A stretch of 15,939 nucleotides of DNA from JBBQBM01 sp038317375. GTDB taxonomy: Bacteria; Patescibacteriota; Saccharimonadia; Saccharimonadales; JAGQMS01. The notes beneath the pieces are model-generated. The model saw only the letters and a program-made list of their open reading frames with translations. It did not search any database and was not told the origin of the DNA. This document shows positions 1 through 7,792 of this stretch, piece by piece (position 1 is the stretch's first letter; each line of letters begins with the position of its first letter). Position numbers and translations under genes: made by a program. The DNA is taken from positions 1 through 15,939 of the forward strand of contig JBBQBM010000010.1 of assembly GCA_038317375.1 (NCBI GenBank), read 5' to 3'.

Positions 1-504
1 CTAACCCCCGGTATGATCGTCTCCATAGACAGAAACGACACCGAGAAGGTCACTAGCTCTAAAGTAGCCTACGACGAAACAGCCAGTGGTGTAGTCTCAA
101 CCGAACCAGGTTGGACTCTAGGACCAGAAGCCAAAGACAAAACTGGCCAAGTCCAACTAGCTCTCACTGGCCGCGTACCAACCCTAGTCTCGACCATTAA
201 CGGAGACATAAAAGCCGGAGACCCTATCACTAGCTCAGATATCCCTGGAATAGGTATGAAGGCCACTAAGTCCGGAACAATCATAGGTAGAGCCATGGAA
301 AACCTCAAAGCAGACGAAGACGGTAGGGGTATGGTTACAATTCTGCTTAACACTACGCATTATGAGCCAGGGGGGCGGGGGCGAACTATAGGCAGACTCG
401 ACGTAATCGGCTGGGCAGTGACAGCGGTACTATTGCTGGTATTTGGAGCTAAACTTAAAAAGCTAACTGCTCGTATTTCTACTACTGTTGACGTAAGAGC
501 GTAG
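1..504 (+). CDS. C-terminal part of a surface repeat protein (peptidase G2/S74-associated domain plus transmembrane helix), 5' truncated
   Basis: The frame is open to the window edge (codons cta acc ccc ggt precede the first ATG at 13), so this is the end of a longer gene. The visible 167 residues contain a segment with the pattern 'PGMIVSID...SSKVAYDETASGVVST.PG', then 'VQLALTGRVPTLVSTINGDI', 'GDPITSSDIPGIGMKAT' and 'GTIIGRAME'. I recognise this as the conserved C-terminal domain common in CPR surface proteins and related to the peptidase G2/S74 chaperone regions of phage appendages. That assignment is from memory of the family, without a search. It is followed by a hydrophobic helix of about 20 residues (IGWAVTAVLLLVFGAKLKKL) and a short basic tail, suggesting C-terminal membrane anchoring. 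The stop overlaps by 8 nt the open frame of the next large protein, which lies in the +1 frame relative to this one. Confidence 0.7.
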   Translation, partial: LTPGMIVSIDRNDTEKVTSSKVAYDETASGVVSTEPGWTLGPEAKDKTGQVQLALTGRVPTLVSTINGDIKAGDPITSSDIPGIGMKATKSGTIIGRAMENLKADEDGRGMVTILLNTTHYEPGGRGRTIGRLDVIGWAVTAVLLLVFGAKLKKLTARISTTVDVRA

Positions 505-643
505 AGCAAGGCCCTCAGGTACCGTAACCGTAGATGCTCCAACAGCCTACTCTATCTCTACTGATACGAATTTCGCGAATTCCAAACTAGTAGTTTTAAC
601 TAGTGGCAACGTCGGCATCGGCGACACCACTCCAGCCTCACTC
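497..643 (+). other. Start-less 5' extension of the S74 protein reading frame
   Basis: The frame of the next gene is open from 497, just after an in-frame TAA at 494-496, and has no ATG, GTG or TTG before 644. The translation from about 515 already looks genuine: it contains 'SGTVTVDAPTAYSIST', then 'LVVLTSGNVGIGDTTPASLL', the standard repeat of this protein class. The real coding region therefore begins upstream of the first possible start codon. The 5' end has been lost, lies in another frame through an indel, or is supplied by recombination. Confidence 0.7.
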
Positions 644-3600
644 TTGACTGTCGGTAACGGCGATCTTTTCCAAGTCAACTCCTCCGGTGCTATCACAGCC
701 GTTGCGGGAATTACAACTACTGGAGCCTACACCCAGTCCGGTTCAGGAGCTAACACTCTCACAGGAGGACTAACAGTAACCGGCGCTACTTCTAGCATTA
801 ACGCCTCCTCTAACTTCGCTACCAACATTAATACCGGTACATCCTCCGGAGCCATATCTCTTGGTAACTCTGCCGCCGGAGCTATAGTTCTCCAATCTGC
901 TTCAACCATAGGACTAACCGCAACAACATCAATAACAGGTCGCTCCACAGGCGTGGCCCTAACGGTAAGCAACTCCACAAGCACTGGAAACATCCTAGTC
1001 CTAAACGACAACGCCACAGCTGTCCTAACCGTTGCTGATGGCGGCGGCATTCTACACAAGAATACTACTAACTCCACAACCGCCTTCCAGATACAGAATG
1101 CAGCTGGAACCAGCAACGTCTTCACTGCTGACACTACTAACGTAAGAATTGGTATTGGCACAGCCGCTCCTGCAGCTAAACTACACATAGCCTCTACTGC
1201 CGGCACTGAGTTTGTACGACTAGAAGACACCACCAACGCAACAAGTTCTGGTATCTTTGCAGGAGCAGGCTCCCCTGAAGGCGTAGTGTCTGCCAAAGTC
1301 GGCTCCATCTACACCGACAACTCCGGAGGCAAGATATATGTTAAATCCTCAGGCGACGGTACAAACACTGGCTGGGTGCAGTTAAAGGACGGAATGTCGC
1401 ATATGGCTAAGATGCGTAGAGATACTGCACAAAGCATGGCAAATCTTGCTCTAACAAAAGTAACTCTTAACACCGAAGAGTACGACGTAGGTGATATAGC
1501 CGACCCAACTACTAATAACAGGTTCAATATAAGGAAGGCTGGTAAGTATCTTATTAACGCCAGGGTTACTCTCGGTGCTAACGCTGGTAAAGTTGTCCAG
1601 GCAATAATTTACAAGAATGGCGCCCGTCTTTACGACAACGCGATTGTATCTGGTGTTGCTAGTGGCACAGAGTGGGTCGAGGCGACCGTAACAGCGGATT
1701 TAGCGGTGAATGATTACTTGGAGATGTACGTCTATCATGACAATGGTGCGGCTCAGAACACCACTACAGGAATTGGTGACAGACCAACAATGTCCGTCAC
1801 CCAAATCGACGGAGCAGGCGGCGGTGGGAACCCGGAGATTTCAGCCAGAGCTTACAACAACGCGACCCAAAGCATCACCACAGCTACACTAACCGCCCTA
1901 AGCCTAAACTCCGAAAGATACGATACCTATGCCATCCACGACACGGTTACCAATAACACTAGATTAACGATACCAACAACCGGAAAGTATAATCTCGGTG
2001 GCTTGGCTGTATTTGCGAGTAACAGTACTGGCTACCGCGAGATTCGTATCCGCCTTAACGGCAGTACTGTAATTGCTAGCAACAGTTACGTTGCCGTGAA
2101 TGGAGACTGGACTAGGTTAAATGTTGACACTCATTATCAGTTCACGGCAGGTGACTATATAGAGCTTATGGTCTACCAAACCAGCGGCGGTAACTTAAGC
2201 ACAGTGCAGACCGAGAATACAGGCGCAGAGTTCTATATCGCCAGAGTCGACGGCGGCATAACTAGCTCCACCCTCCAAGACGCCTATGGTGGTGGTAACA
2301 CTATAACTTCTACGGACTCTAGAGATCTATCCTTCACCCTTGCCGACACTACCACAGACTCTAACTTCCTAATCAATGCAGCATCAGGTACAACCGGTAG
2401 GTTTGCCATCCAAGCCGCAGGAGTAGACACCTTCAGTGTTGGTCCTACCGGAGCCACTCTCTTCAAGAACTCGGCTAACTCCACAACTGCCCTCCGTGTC
2501 CAGAACCTAGCTGGTACTAATCTCCTAACAGTTGACACAACTAACTCTAAGATCATCACTGGTGGTGACATAGTCGCCCTCAACGCCTCCACTGCAACAA
2601 CTGGCACCACCGAAGCCACAGCTCGCACTAATGTCACTACAGTCACTCTAGCTACGGCAGGGTCCTTCGTTAATAACGATATTATTTTCCTTAATAACGC
2701 CGGCCAGAAGTACTACACCCGTATCGTATCAGGTGGTGGTACTACCACCCTGACTGTCAGCCCTGCAGTCAGCTATGACATAAGTACTGCTGTCACTAAG
2801 TACACCGCCCAAAACATTGGCGCCACCACCTCCGACTACACCACCCTTACTCAACGCTTCTTCCAGGGCTACTTCCTGGGTGGAGTAGTCACTGGTGCCG
2901 GCTCGACCACCCTAAGCGACCAGAACCTTACTAGTACTGGGGCGCTATACCTAAACACCGGCGGACAAAACACTAGGTTAACAGTCACTTCTGCTGGTGA
3001 TGTGGGGATTGGGACAACGAGCCCGACCGCACGCTTGACAGTTTACGGAGCGGGATCGGGTACGACGGTTGCGACTTCTGGGTCTACTGATGCGACGATG
3101 AACGGTCGTTTCTGTCGATCTTCGATATGTACAGATTTGGGAGTTCTTGATAACGGAACCGCTTATCTTCAAAATAGACTTGCAGCAGATTTCTCGGCAA
3201 ATTATAACTACTCTCTTCAACCAAATGGTGGCAACGTCGGTATTGGGACAACAGCACCAAGTGCCAAACTAGAAGTCATAGGCGCATCAGCAACTGTGGT
3301 ATTACGCCAAACTTCATCAACTAGCTACGCAGGGCTTAGAGTATATAACGATCAAAATAGTAGTGTCAGAGCCCTTGAAATTGACTATTCTGGTAGCGCT
3401 TACTCTGGCGCACTAGTTACCGGTGGACCTACTGGTGAATCAGCTGCAATTGTGACAACCGGTAACTATCCTCTCGCGCTTGGTACAAATAATAACGTAC
3501 GACTCACTATATTGGGTGGCGGCAACGTAGGGATTGGCACAAATGCGCCAGGAAGTTTGCTTACTGTGAACGGTACTATTTCAGCTACGACTGTTTCAGC

Positions 3601-4519
3601 TACAAATGCTGCGTTCACTAATTACAACGTTGGCGGCATAGGTCAGGAGGGTAATGTATATAGCATCTGTATGAATGGCAGCAATGGTCTTTTAAAATGG
3701 GTTTTCAACATTACTTGTCCACAAAGCTCCGACGTGAACTTAAAAAAGAACATAGCTCCGATAGGCAACGCCTTAGACAAGCTCGGCCTAATTAAAGGAG
3801 TTACCTTCAATTGGCAAGATACTGCCGCACCGTACCCTCAAGAACAGCAGGTTGGTGTGATAGCTCAAGATGTTATGCAAGCCTTCCCGCAACTCATAGG
3901 TACAACAACTATGAAGAAAAATGGCGTAGAAGGGACGTACTACACTGTTAACTACCTTGGGCTAATCGGCCCGACAATCCAGGCGGTGAACGAGCTAAAA
4001 GTCATAACCGACAATCTAAGTAATAGACTTATAGCAGTTGAATCTGGTAACTTCACGGCAAATGTCACTGTCGCCGGTAACGCAACCATTTCAGGGAACC
4101 TTTCGGTAACGGGTTCAACGCAGCTCACAACACTTAAAGTAATTGGCATAACGGAGCTGGCTGATCTAAGGGTCAACCGAATAATATCTAAAGGAAGTGC
4201 GCCGACTGTAGTTCTAGGCGCAACTACGACAGGGAACGGATCGAGCTACACAGTTGAGGGCAATGACACCGCCGGCAGCATCACGGTGACAACGGGGACT
4301 TCTACAGTACCAAATCCGTTATCAGCAGGGGAGCAAGCCGAGCTGACCTTCGTAACGCCATTTACAACTGCCCCAAGAATCACCCTTACACCGACAACAG
4401 AGGCTTCGGCTAATATCAAGTACTACATCACCAAAACTGGAGCTAGCTTCAAGCTATTCTTCACTACTACACCTGACCCAAGCAGCACCTACTCCTTCGA
4501 CTACCAAGTTATCCAATAA
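644..4519 (+). CDS. Tail-fibre-like surface protein with C1q-like domains and a peptidase S74 (intramolecular chaperone) domain
   Basis: The first possible start is TTG at 644, but homologous-looking sequence extends upstream, so the N-terminus is unresolved and no signal peptide is visible. Numbered from 644, the Thr/Ser/Gly/Asn-rich protein (1291 aa) carries 'VGIGT..P...L' repeats near 166, 786, 863 and 960. It has two jelly-roll segments resembling C1q-like domains (about 254-391 and 396-540) and a duplicated motif (K-N-x-x-N-S-T-T-A near 139 and 608). An S74 domain spans about 1028-1118. Its 'SSDVNLKKN' motif supplies the expected catalytic pair, Ser1029 and Lys1034, and 'QQVGVIAQDV' follows. 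In S74 proteins the chaperone assembles the trimer and then cuts itself off before the Ser. Unusually, about 170 residues follow the domain here, ending in a Thr-rich beta domain (1185-1291) that finishes 'SFDYQVIQ'. The likely role is a trimeric surface or adhesion fibre; this is inference. Confidence 0.75.
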   Translation: MTVGNGDLFQVNSSGAITAVAGITTTGAYTQSGSGANTLTGGLTVTGATSSINASSNFATNINTGTSSGAISLGNSAAGAIVLQSASTIGLTATTSITGRSTGVALTVSNSTSTGNILVLNDNATAVLTVADGGGILHKNTTNSTTAFQIQNAAGTSNVFTADTTNVRIGIGTAAPAAKLHIASTAGTEFVRLEDTTNATSSGIFAGAGSPEGVVSAKVGSIYTDNSGGKIYVKSSGDGTNTGWVQLKDGMSHMAKMRRDTAQSMANLALTKVTLNTEEYDVGDIADPTTNNRFNIRKAGKYLINARVTLGANAGKVVQAIIYKNGARLYDNAIVSGVASGTEWVEATVTADLAVNDYLEMYVYHDNGAAQNTTTGIGDRPTMSVTQIDGAGGGGNPEISARAYNNATQSITTATLTALSLNSERYDTYAIHDTVTNNTRLTIPTTGKYNLGGLAVFASNSTGYREIRIRLNGSTVIASNSYVAVNGDWTRLNVDTHYQFTAGDYIELMVYQTSGGNLSTVQTENTGAEFYIARVDGGITSSTLQDAYGGGNTITSTDSRDLSFTLADTTTDSNFLINAASGTTGRFAIQAAGVDTFSVGPTGATLFKNSANSTTALRVQNLAGTNLLTVDTTNSKIITGGDIVALNASTATTGTTEATARTNVTTVTLATAGSFVNNDIIFLNNAGQKYYTRIVSGGGTTTLTVSPAVSYDISTAVTKYTAQNIGATTSDYTTLTQRFFQGYFLGGVVTGAGSTTLSDQNLTSTGALYLNTGGQNTRLTVTSAGDVGIGTTSPTARLTVYGAGSGTTVATSGSTDATMNGRFCRSSICTDLGVLDNGTAYLQNRLAADFSANYNYSLQPNGGNVGIGTTAPSAKLEVIGASATVVLRQTSSTSYAGLRVYNDQNSSVRALEIDYSGSAYSGALVTGGPTGESAAIVTTGNYPLALGTNNNVRLTILGGGNVGIGTNAPGSLLTVNGTISATTVSATNAAFTNYNVGGIGQEGNVYSICMNGSNGLLKWVFNITCPQSSDVNLKKNIAPIGNALDKLGLIKGVTFNWQDTAAPYPQEQQVGVIAQDVMQAFPQLIGTTTMKKNGVEGTYYTVNYLGLIGPTIQAVNELKVITDNLSNRLIAVESGNFTANVTVAGNATISGNLSVTGSTQLTTLKVIGITELADLRVNRIISKGSAPTVVLGATTTGNGSSYTVEGNDTAGSITVTTGTSTVPNPLSAGEQAELTFVTPFTTAPRITLTPTTEASANIKYYITKTGASFKLFFTTTPDPSSTYSFDYQVIQ

Positions 4520-4553
4520 CCCCCCCTCTAGAGCCAAAACCTTCGGTAAAGCC

Positions 4554-4574
4554 GCCAGAGGACGGACCCTTGGC
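4554..4574 (+). repeat. REP-like imperfect hairpin upstream of the RAYT gene
   Basis: The arms GCCAGAGG (4554-4561) and CCCTTGGC (4567-4574) surround the 5-nt loop ACGGA. The stem has one G-T wobble and one mismatch. The core CAGAGGACGGACC (4556-4568) recurs exactly at 5234-5246 on the other side of the transposase gene. RAYT transposases recognise short palindromes that flank their own genes, so this is read as the left REP-like element. The right arm also contains the putative -35 box of the transposase promoter. Confidence 0.65.
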
Positions 4575-4598
4575 ACACTTATAGCGAGAGTGTAGTAT
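4570..4598 (+). promoter_or_regulatory. Putative promoter of the RAYT gene
   Basis: TTGGCA (4570-4575), a 17-nt spacer and TAGTAT (4593-4598) form a reasonable sigma-70 promoter. The -10 box ends only 6 nt before the ATG at 4605, so a transcript would be leaderless or nearly so; no Shine-Dalgarno sequence is present. The -35 box is embedded in the right arm of the REP-like hairpin, which could let transposase binding affect its own expression. Confidence 0.4.
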
Positions 4599-4604
4599 AG
4601 AAAT

Positions 4605-5219
4605 ATGCCAAGCAGAAACATAATCAAGCTTGATGCGGCCGGCGCGTACTACCATATCTATAGCCGTGGCGTTAATAAGCAGATTATCTTTACAGATGAA
4701 AGCGACTACGCCTTTTTTATAAGCCTACTAAAGAGATATCTATCTCCAGTAGCCTCTAATAATTCTAAAGGAGTGGTGTATCCGAACTATAACACCGACA
4801 TAGATCTGCTTTGCTTTTGTTTAATGCCCAACCATGTACATCTACTTATTCTTCAAAATGTAAAGGGCACTATGCAACAACTCATGCGGAGTCTAATGAC
4901 CAGCTACAGCAGTTACTTTAACCGCAAGTACAAGAGACGGGGGCCATTGTTTGAGAGTCGCTACAAAGCATCACACATAGACAGCGACTCTTATCTAGAG
5001 CATATATCCAGATACATCCACTTGAATCCCGACAAATGGAGGGAGTACCCTTATAGCAGCCAGAAATACTATCTTGGTAACGCTCAGGCGGATTGGCTCA
5101 AATCTCAGAAGGTACTAGACATATTTAGTACCGGGCAAGAGTACGTCAAGTTCGTGGAAGATTATGAAGGACAGAAGGAAATCCTAGACGAACTTAAGCA
5201 CCAACTCGCCGACACCTAG
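4605..5219 (+). CDS. REP-associated tyrosine transposase (RAYT, Y1/HUH superfamily)
   Basis: This 204-residue protein has the full HUH-transposase layout. The N-terminal 'YYHIYSRGVNKQIIF' (15-29) is the beta strand typical of the family, and the metal-binding HUH motif is 'MPNHVHLL' (74-81; His77 and His79). The helix carrying the nucleophile is 'SYSSYFNRKYKRRGPLF' (100-116), with Tyr101 or Tyr104 as the candidate catalytic tyrosine. The 'SRYIHLNP' motif (135-142) follows. Y1 enzymes cut and rejoin single-stranded DNA. RAYTs are domesticated relatives thought to spread REP palindromes, usually without moving as complete insertion sequences. Length is normal and no frameshift is seen, so it could be active. 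The gene sits between two hairpins with the same 13-nt core, and between the surface-protein gene and parAB, which it does not appear to serve. Confidence 0.93.
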   Translation: MPSRNIIKLDAAGAYYHIYSRGVNKQIIFTDESDYAFFISLLKRYLSPVASNNSKGVVYPNYNTDIDLLCFCLMPNHVHLLILQNVKGTMQQLMRSLMTSYSSYFNRKYKRRGPLFESRYKASHIDSDSYLEHISRYIHLNPDKWREYPYSSQKYYLGNAQADWLKSQKVLDIFSTGQEYVKFVEDYEGQKEILDELKHQLADT

Positions 5220-5229
5220 CAACTCCTCT

Positions 5230-5254
5230 CTAGCAGAGGACGGACCTCTGCTAG
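5230..5254 (+). repeat. Perfect REP-like hairpin downstream of the RAYT gene
   Basis: The arms CTAGCAGAGG (5230-5239) and CCTCTGCTAG (5245-5254) are perfectly complementary around the loop ACGGA. It begins 10 nt after the transposase stop codon and shares CAGAGGACGGACC with the left element, in the same orientation. There is no run of T after the stem, so it is more likely a transposase recognition element than an intrinsic terminator, although it could also protect the 3' end of the mRNA. Confidence 0.7.
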
Positions 5255-5324
5255 CTTCTGGGTGGTTAGTATTAAGGTGGGATTAAAGAGCTAGTACTAT
5301 ATGGCTAGTTAAGTAACGCATAGT

Positions 5325-5373
5325 TGTTTCACGGGTTTAAAAACACCACTGTGCGGGTGCGTGAAACAGTGGT
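5325..5373 (+). promoter_or_regulatory. Split parS-like inverted repeat with an overlapping hairpin, upstream of parA
   Basis: TGTTTCACG (5325-5333) and CGTGAAACA (5360-5368) are exact inverted copies separated by 26 nt. Each matches one half of the widely conserved parS site (TGTTTCACGTGAAACA), which is normally contiguous. A second perfect inverted repeat, ACCACTGT (5345-5352) and ACAGTGGT (5366-5373), overlaps the right half-site, so the two pairings exclude each other through the shared ACA. The position just before parA suggests ParB binding, autoregulation, or both. The parS reading is inference; the repeats are seen directly. Confidence 0.55.
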
Positions 5374-5389
5374 AGAATTGGTATATAAA
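5361..5389 (+). promoter_or_regulatory. Putative parA promoter overlapping the parS-like half-site
   Basis: GTGAAA (5361-5366), 17 nt, then TATAAA (5384-5389), about 11 nt before the parA ATG. The -35 box is weak (4 of 6) but coincides with the right parS-like half-site, so a protein bound there would block transcription. A GGGG stretch at 5394-5397 lies only 3 nt before the ATG, too close for a good ribosome-binding site. Confidence 0.35.
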
Positions 5390-5400
5390 GACAGGGGACT

Positions 5401-6159
5401 ATGGTCAAGATAGCGGTACTTAATCAGAAGGGTGGAGTTGGCAAAACTACATCTGTTATTAACCTGGCCTCATACCTGGGCAAAGCCGGGAAGCGTGTAA
5501 CGATAGTTGACTTCGACCCACAGGGTAATGCCACTAGTGGGCTAGGAGTCGACAAAAACAGCTTAAACTCAACGATTTACGACATTCTATTAAGTGACGA
5601 TAAGTTACATGACGCCATAGTCGAAACACGTTTTGAAAACATTTCGCTTATCCCAACCAACCAACAATTGGCTGGAGCAGAAGTTGAGTTGGCGTCGGCT
5701 ATCGGCCGTGAGCTAAAACTACGAGACGCCCTTAAAGAGCACGAAACAGACTTTGTCTTAATTGACTGCCCGCCATCACTCGGACTTTTGACTGTCAATG
5801 CTTTGGTCGCCGCAGATTATGTTTTGATCCCGGTTCAAAGCGAATATTATGCGCTCGAGGGTTTGTCGCAACTAATTGCCGTAATTCAGCGGGTCCGCGA
5901 AGTGCTCAACCCGGAATTAAAGATTTTAGGCCTCGTACTAACCATGGCCGATAGCCGCACCAGTTTAGCCGACCAAGTTGAGGCCGAAGTACGAAAGCAT
6001 TTTGAAGACCTTGTTTTTAAAACCATTATTCCCCGCAACGTACGTTTAGCAGAGGCCCCGAGCCACGGAAAGCCAATTAGTGAACACGATCGTTGGTCTA
6101 AGGGCGCTAAGGCATATAAAAATCTAATGAAGGAGATATTACAGCGTGTCGCAAACTGA
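5401..6159 (+). CDS. parA: ParA/Soj chromosome-partition ATPase
   Basis: A 252-residue ParA of the chromosomal (Soj, type Ib) kind: it begins directly with the ATPase core and lacks the N-terminal HTH of plasmid type Ia ParA. The deviant Walker A motif is KGGVGKTT (10-17), with the signature Lys10 and the second lysine Lys15. The A' motif is 'DFDPQGN' (37-43) and Walker B is 'FVLIDCPPSLG' (117-127). ParA dimerises on ATP, binds DNA non-specifically and is released by ParB, so the ParB-parS complex is pulled along the nucleoid. The 3' end overlaps the parB start by 14 nt, indicating translational coupling. Length and motifs are complete. It ends in TGA, so UGA is read as stop here. Confidence 0.95.
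   Translation: MVKIAVLNQKGGVGKTTSVINLASYLGKAGKRVTIVDFDPQGNATSGLGVDKNSLNSTIYDILLSDDKLHDAIVETRFENISLIPTNQQLAGAEVELASAIGRELKLRDALKEHETDFVLIDCPPSLGLLTVNALVAADYVLIPVQSEYYALEGLSQLIAVIQRVREVLNPELKILGLVLTMADSRTSLADQVEAEVRKHFEDLVFKTIIPRNVRLAEAPSHGKPISEHDRWSKGAKAYKNLMKEILQRVAN
6131..6135 (+). promoter_or_regulatory. Shine-Dalgarno sequence that fixes the parB GTG start
   Basis: AGGAG inside the end of parA lies 10 nt before the GTG at 6146. It supports GTG 6146 over any later ATG, because the protein from that start has the conserved 'GLGRGLDALFG' N-terminus. Confidence 0.6.
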
Positions 6160-7015
6160 CAATAAAGGACTGGGGCGGGGGCTTGATGCACTTTTTGGTG
6201 GCGTAGATATGAGCCACGTTGGCTTACCGAAGGAGGAAGTCCTTCAGATTGAGCTAGTGCAAATCATCCCAAACCCCGACCAACCAAGGAGAAACTTCGA
6301 TGAAAACAGCCTAAAAGAGATGGCCGTATCTATAAATGAGTTCGGTATTTTACAACCATTAGTTGTGACTAGACTTGAACAAAATAAGTATTCAATAATT
6401 GCAGGCGAAAGGCGTTGGCGAGCATCAAAAATAGCTGGCCTTAAGACTGTTCCGGCAATAATAAGGTCTGTTACGGACCTTCAGAAGCTAGAACTAGCAC
6501 TAATTGAGAACGTTCAAAGAGAAGATTTGTCGCCACTCGAGCAAGCCGCCAGTGTCCAGAGGCTGCATGATCAATTTTCGATGAGCTATGAAGCTATTTC
6601 TAGCAAGTTAGGCAAGGCCTATAGCACAGTGGCTAACCTCGTGCGCCTGCTCGGACTACCTGAAAATATCCAAAAAGCCCTAAATGAGTCAAAAATTAGT
6701 GAAGGACACGCCCGTACGCTCCTTGGGCTTCAGGCTGATCCAGCTAATCAAAAAGCCCTCCTTAACCTAATTTTAGCTAAACACCTATCTGTACGCCAGG
6801 CAGAGCAGTATGTCGTCGCCAGCCGCGAGAAAAAACCGACAAAAGAGAAGAGTTTGCGGCGAACAGTTAGCGAAACGGCCGACACTAAACAACTATCAAA
6901 ACGTCTTGGTATCAAGGTAGAGCTGGCCTATATGGCAAAAGGTGGCAAGATTACACTTAGGTTTACGTCTGAAGACGAATATAAAACTTTGATTAACAGA
7001 TTGAATAAATCCTAA
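6146..7015 (+). CDS. parB: ParB/Spo0J partition protein (parS-binding CTPase)
   Basis: 289 residues from a GTG start. The N-terminal 'GLGRGLDALFG' (8-18) matches the peptide by which ParB stimulates the ParA ATPase. The ParB/sulfiredoxin-like CTPase domain includes 'PRRNFD' (48-52 region), 'GERRWRA' (87-93) and 'ENVQREDLSPLEQA' (121-134). A central helix-turn-helix lies around 147-170 ('SYEAISSKLGKAYSTVANLVRLL'-like) and a C-terminal dimerisation segment completes the protein. ParB loads at parS, spreads as a CTP clamp and positions the origin region. It overlaps parA on the upstream side and converges on lepB at its end, the two stop codons sharing bases 7013-7014. The presence of parAB suggests, without proving, that the replication origin is not far away. 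Confidence 0.95.
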   Translation: MSQTDNKGLGRGLDALFGGVDMSHVGLPKEEVLQIELVQIIPNPDQPRRNFDENSLKEMAVSINEFGILQPLVVTRLEQNKYSIIAGERRWRASKIAGLKTVPAIIRSVTDLQKLELALIENVQREDLSPLEQAASVQRLHDQFSMSYEAISSKLGKAYSTVANLVRLLGLPENIQKALNESKISEGHARTLLGLQADPANQKALLNLILAKHLSVRQAEQYVVASREKKPTKEKSLRRTVSETADTKQLSKRLGIKVELAYMAKGGKITLRFTSEDEYKTLINRLNKS

Positions 7016-7713
7016 AAAGTGTCAAAACTCTGAAAAGGGAAGAGCCGCAGAACTAGTTTGCCGACAATCAAATCTAGGTCGATATTGCCAAGCGATGAGC
7101 GAGAATCGAGCGATGCACCCGGGATACGGTTGTCGCCACTCACAAAGACCTCGCCCTTAGAGACTCTTACATCGACGTTCCCGGAGGTAACGGCCAGGTT
7201 TTTGCCATAAGGTGCGTCGTCTGGCCTAAAACCATTAGGAAACGTCTTATTAAAGACCGTCATTACGCCATCTGACACCACTACGCGGTCACCAGGCAGG
7301 CCGATGACGCGTTTGATTAGCTGTTCGGTTGACCCATCGGGCTTGTGGAACACAATGACATCTCCACGCTGTGGTTGGAAGTTGTGTTTGGTGATTCGAG
7401 ACCAGGTTCTAGGCAACTTCCAGATGATTAGACGGTCTTCGTTCTGGAGTGATGGCTCCATCGAGCTGCCATCGACTTGGTAGGACTGAAAGATGAACTG
7501 ATTAATGAAGATTGCGAGTAGTAATGCGCCACCAACTAACGCAAAAGTCGAGAAGAAACCGCTGAGCCCCGGAAATCTCTTTGTCTTCGTAATTGGCGGA
7601 ACCACCTCTGCTATTACGGGTGGTTGGGCAGGTTGAATTGGGTCAATATGTGCACCCGCAACAGGTTCTGTCGGATTAGAAATGGGGGTTATATGTTGGT
7701 TTTTAGGATCCAT
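7012..7713 (-). CDS. lepB: Signal peptidase I
   Basis: This membrane serine protease removes signal peptides from exported proteins. The Pro-rich cytoplasmic N-terminus (about 1-45) is followed by one transmembrane helix ('FFSTFALVGGALLLAIFINQFIF', about 54-76) and the catalytic domain. The nucleophile is Ser85 in 'GSSMEPSL' and the general base is Lys135 in 'LIKRVIGLPGD' (numbered from the upstream GTG; subtract one from the ATG). The conserved 'SGDNR..GASLDSR..G' box spans 193-210. All boxes of family S26 are present. The start is either ATG 7713 or the adjacent GTG 7716; ATG is preferred. It is convergent with parB with a 4-nt overlap and divergent from the LCP gene. The single N-terminal helix is the Gram-positive-like form. 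Confidence 0.94.
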   Translation of the reverse strand: MDPKNQHITPISNPTEPVAGAHIDPIQPAQPPVIAEVVPPITKTKRFPGLSGFFSTFALVGGALLLAIFINQFIFQSYQVDGSSMEPSLQNEDRLIIWKLPRTWSRITKHNFQPQRGDVIVFHKPDGSTEQLIKRVIGLPGDRVVVSDGVMTVFNKTFPNGFRPDDAPYGKNLAVTSGNVDVRVSKGEVFVSGDNRIPGASLDSRSSLGNIDLDLIVGKLVLRLFPFQSFDTF

Positions 7714-7767
7714 CACAAGCCATTTTACATTAATCTATTACTAAAGCGCTAATGTCACCGTACTGTT

Positions 7768-7776
7768 TGTTATAAT
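7768..7776 (+). promoter_or_regulatory. Extended -10 promoter of the LCP gene
   Basis: TGTTATAAT is a perfect extended -10 (TG, one base, TATAAT) 16 nt before the ATG at 7793. No good -35 is seen at the usual distance, which is common for extended -10 promoters. The expected transcription start leaves a leader of roughly 10 nt. Confidence 0.6.
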
Positions 7777-7792
7777 AGGGGTACTTTTACTC

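Noticed and set aside
490..510. Programmed ribosomal frameshift joining the first two reading frames
   Set aside because: The overlap (497-504) has no slippery heptamer, no convincing +1 re-pairing codon and no Shine-Dalgarno-like stimulator. The first frame also ends after a plausible transmembrane anchor. An indel or recombination is simpler.
727..1308. Long open frame on the minus strand inside the S74 protein gene
   Set aside because: It is a shadow of the Thr/Ser-rich coding strand: a Val/Ala/Pro-rich translation with no motif and no signals. Similar minus-strand frames at 2284-2646 and 8005-8343 were dismissed for the same reason.
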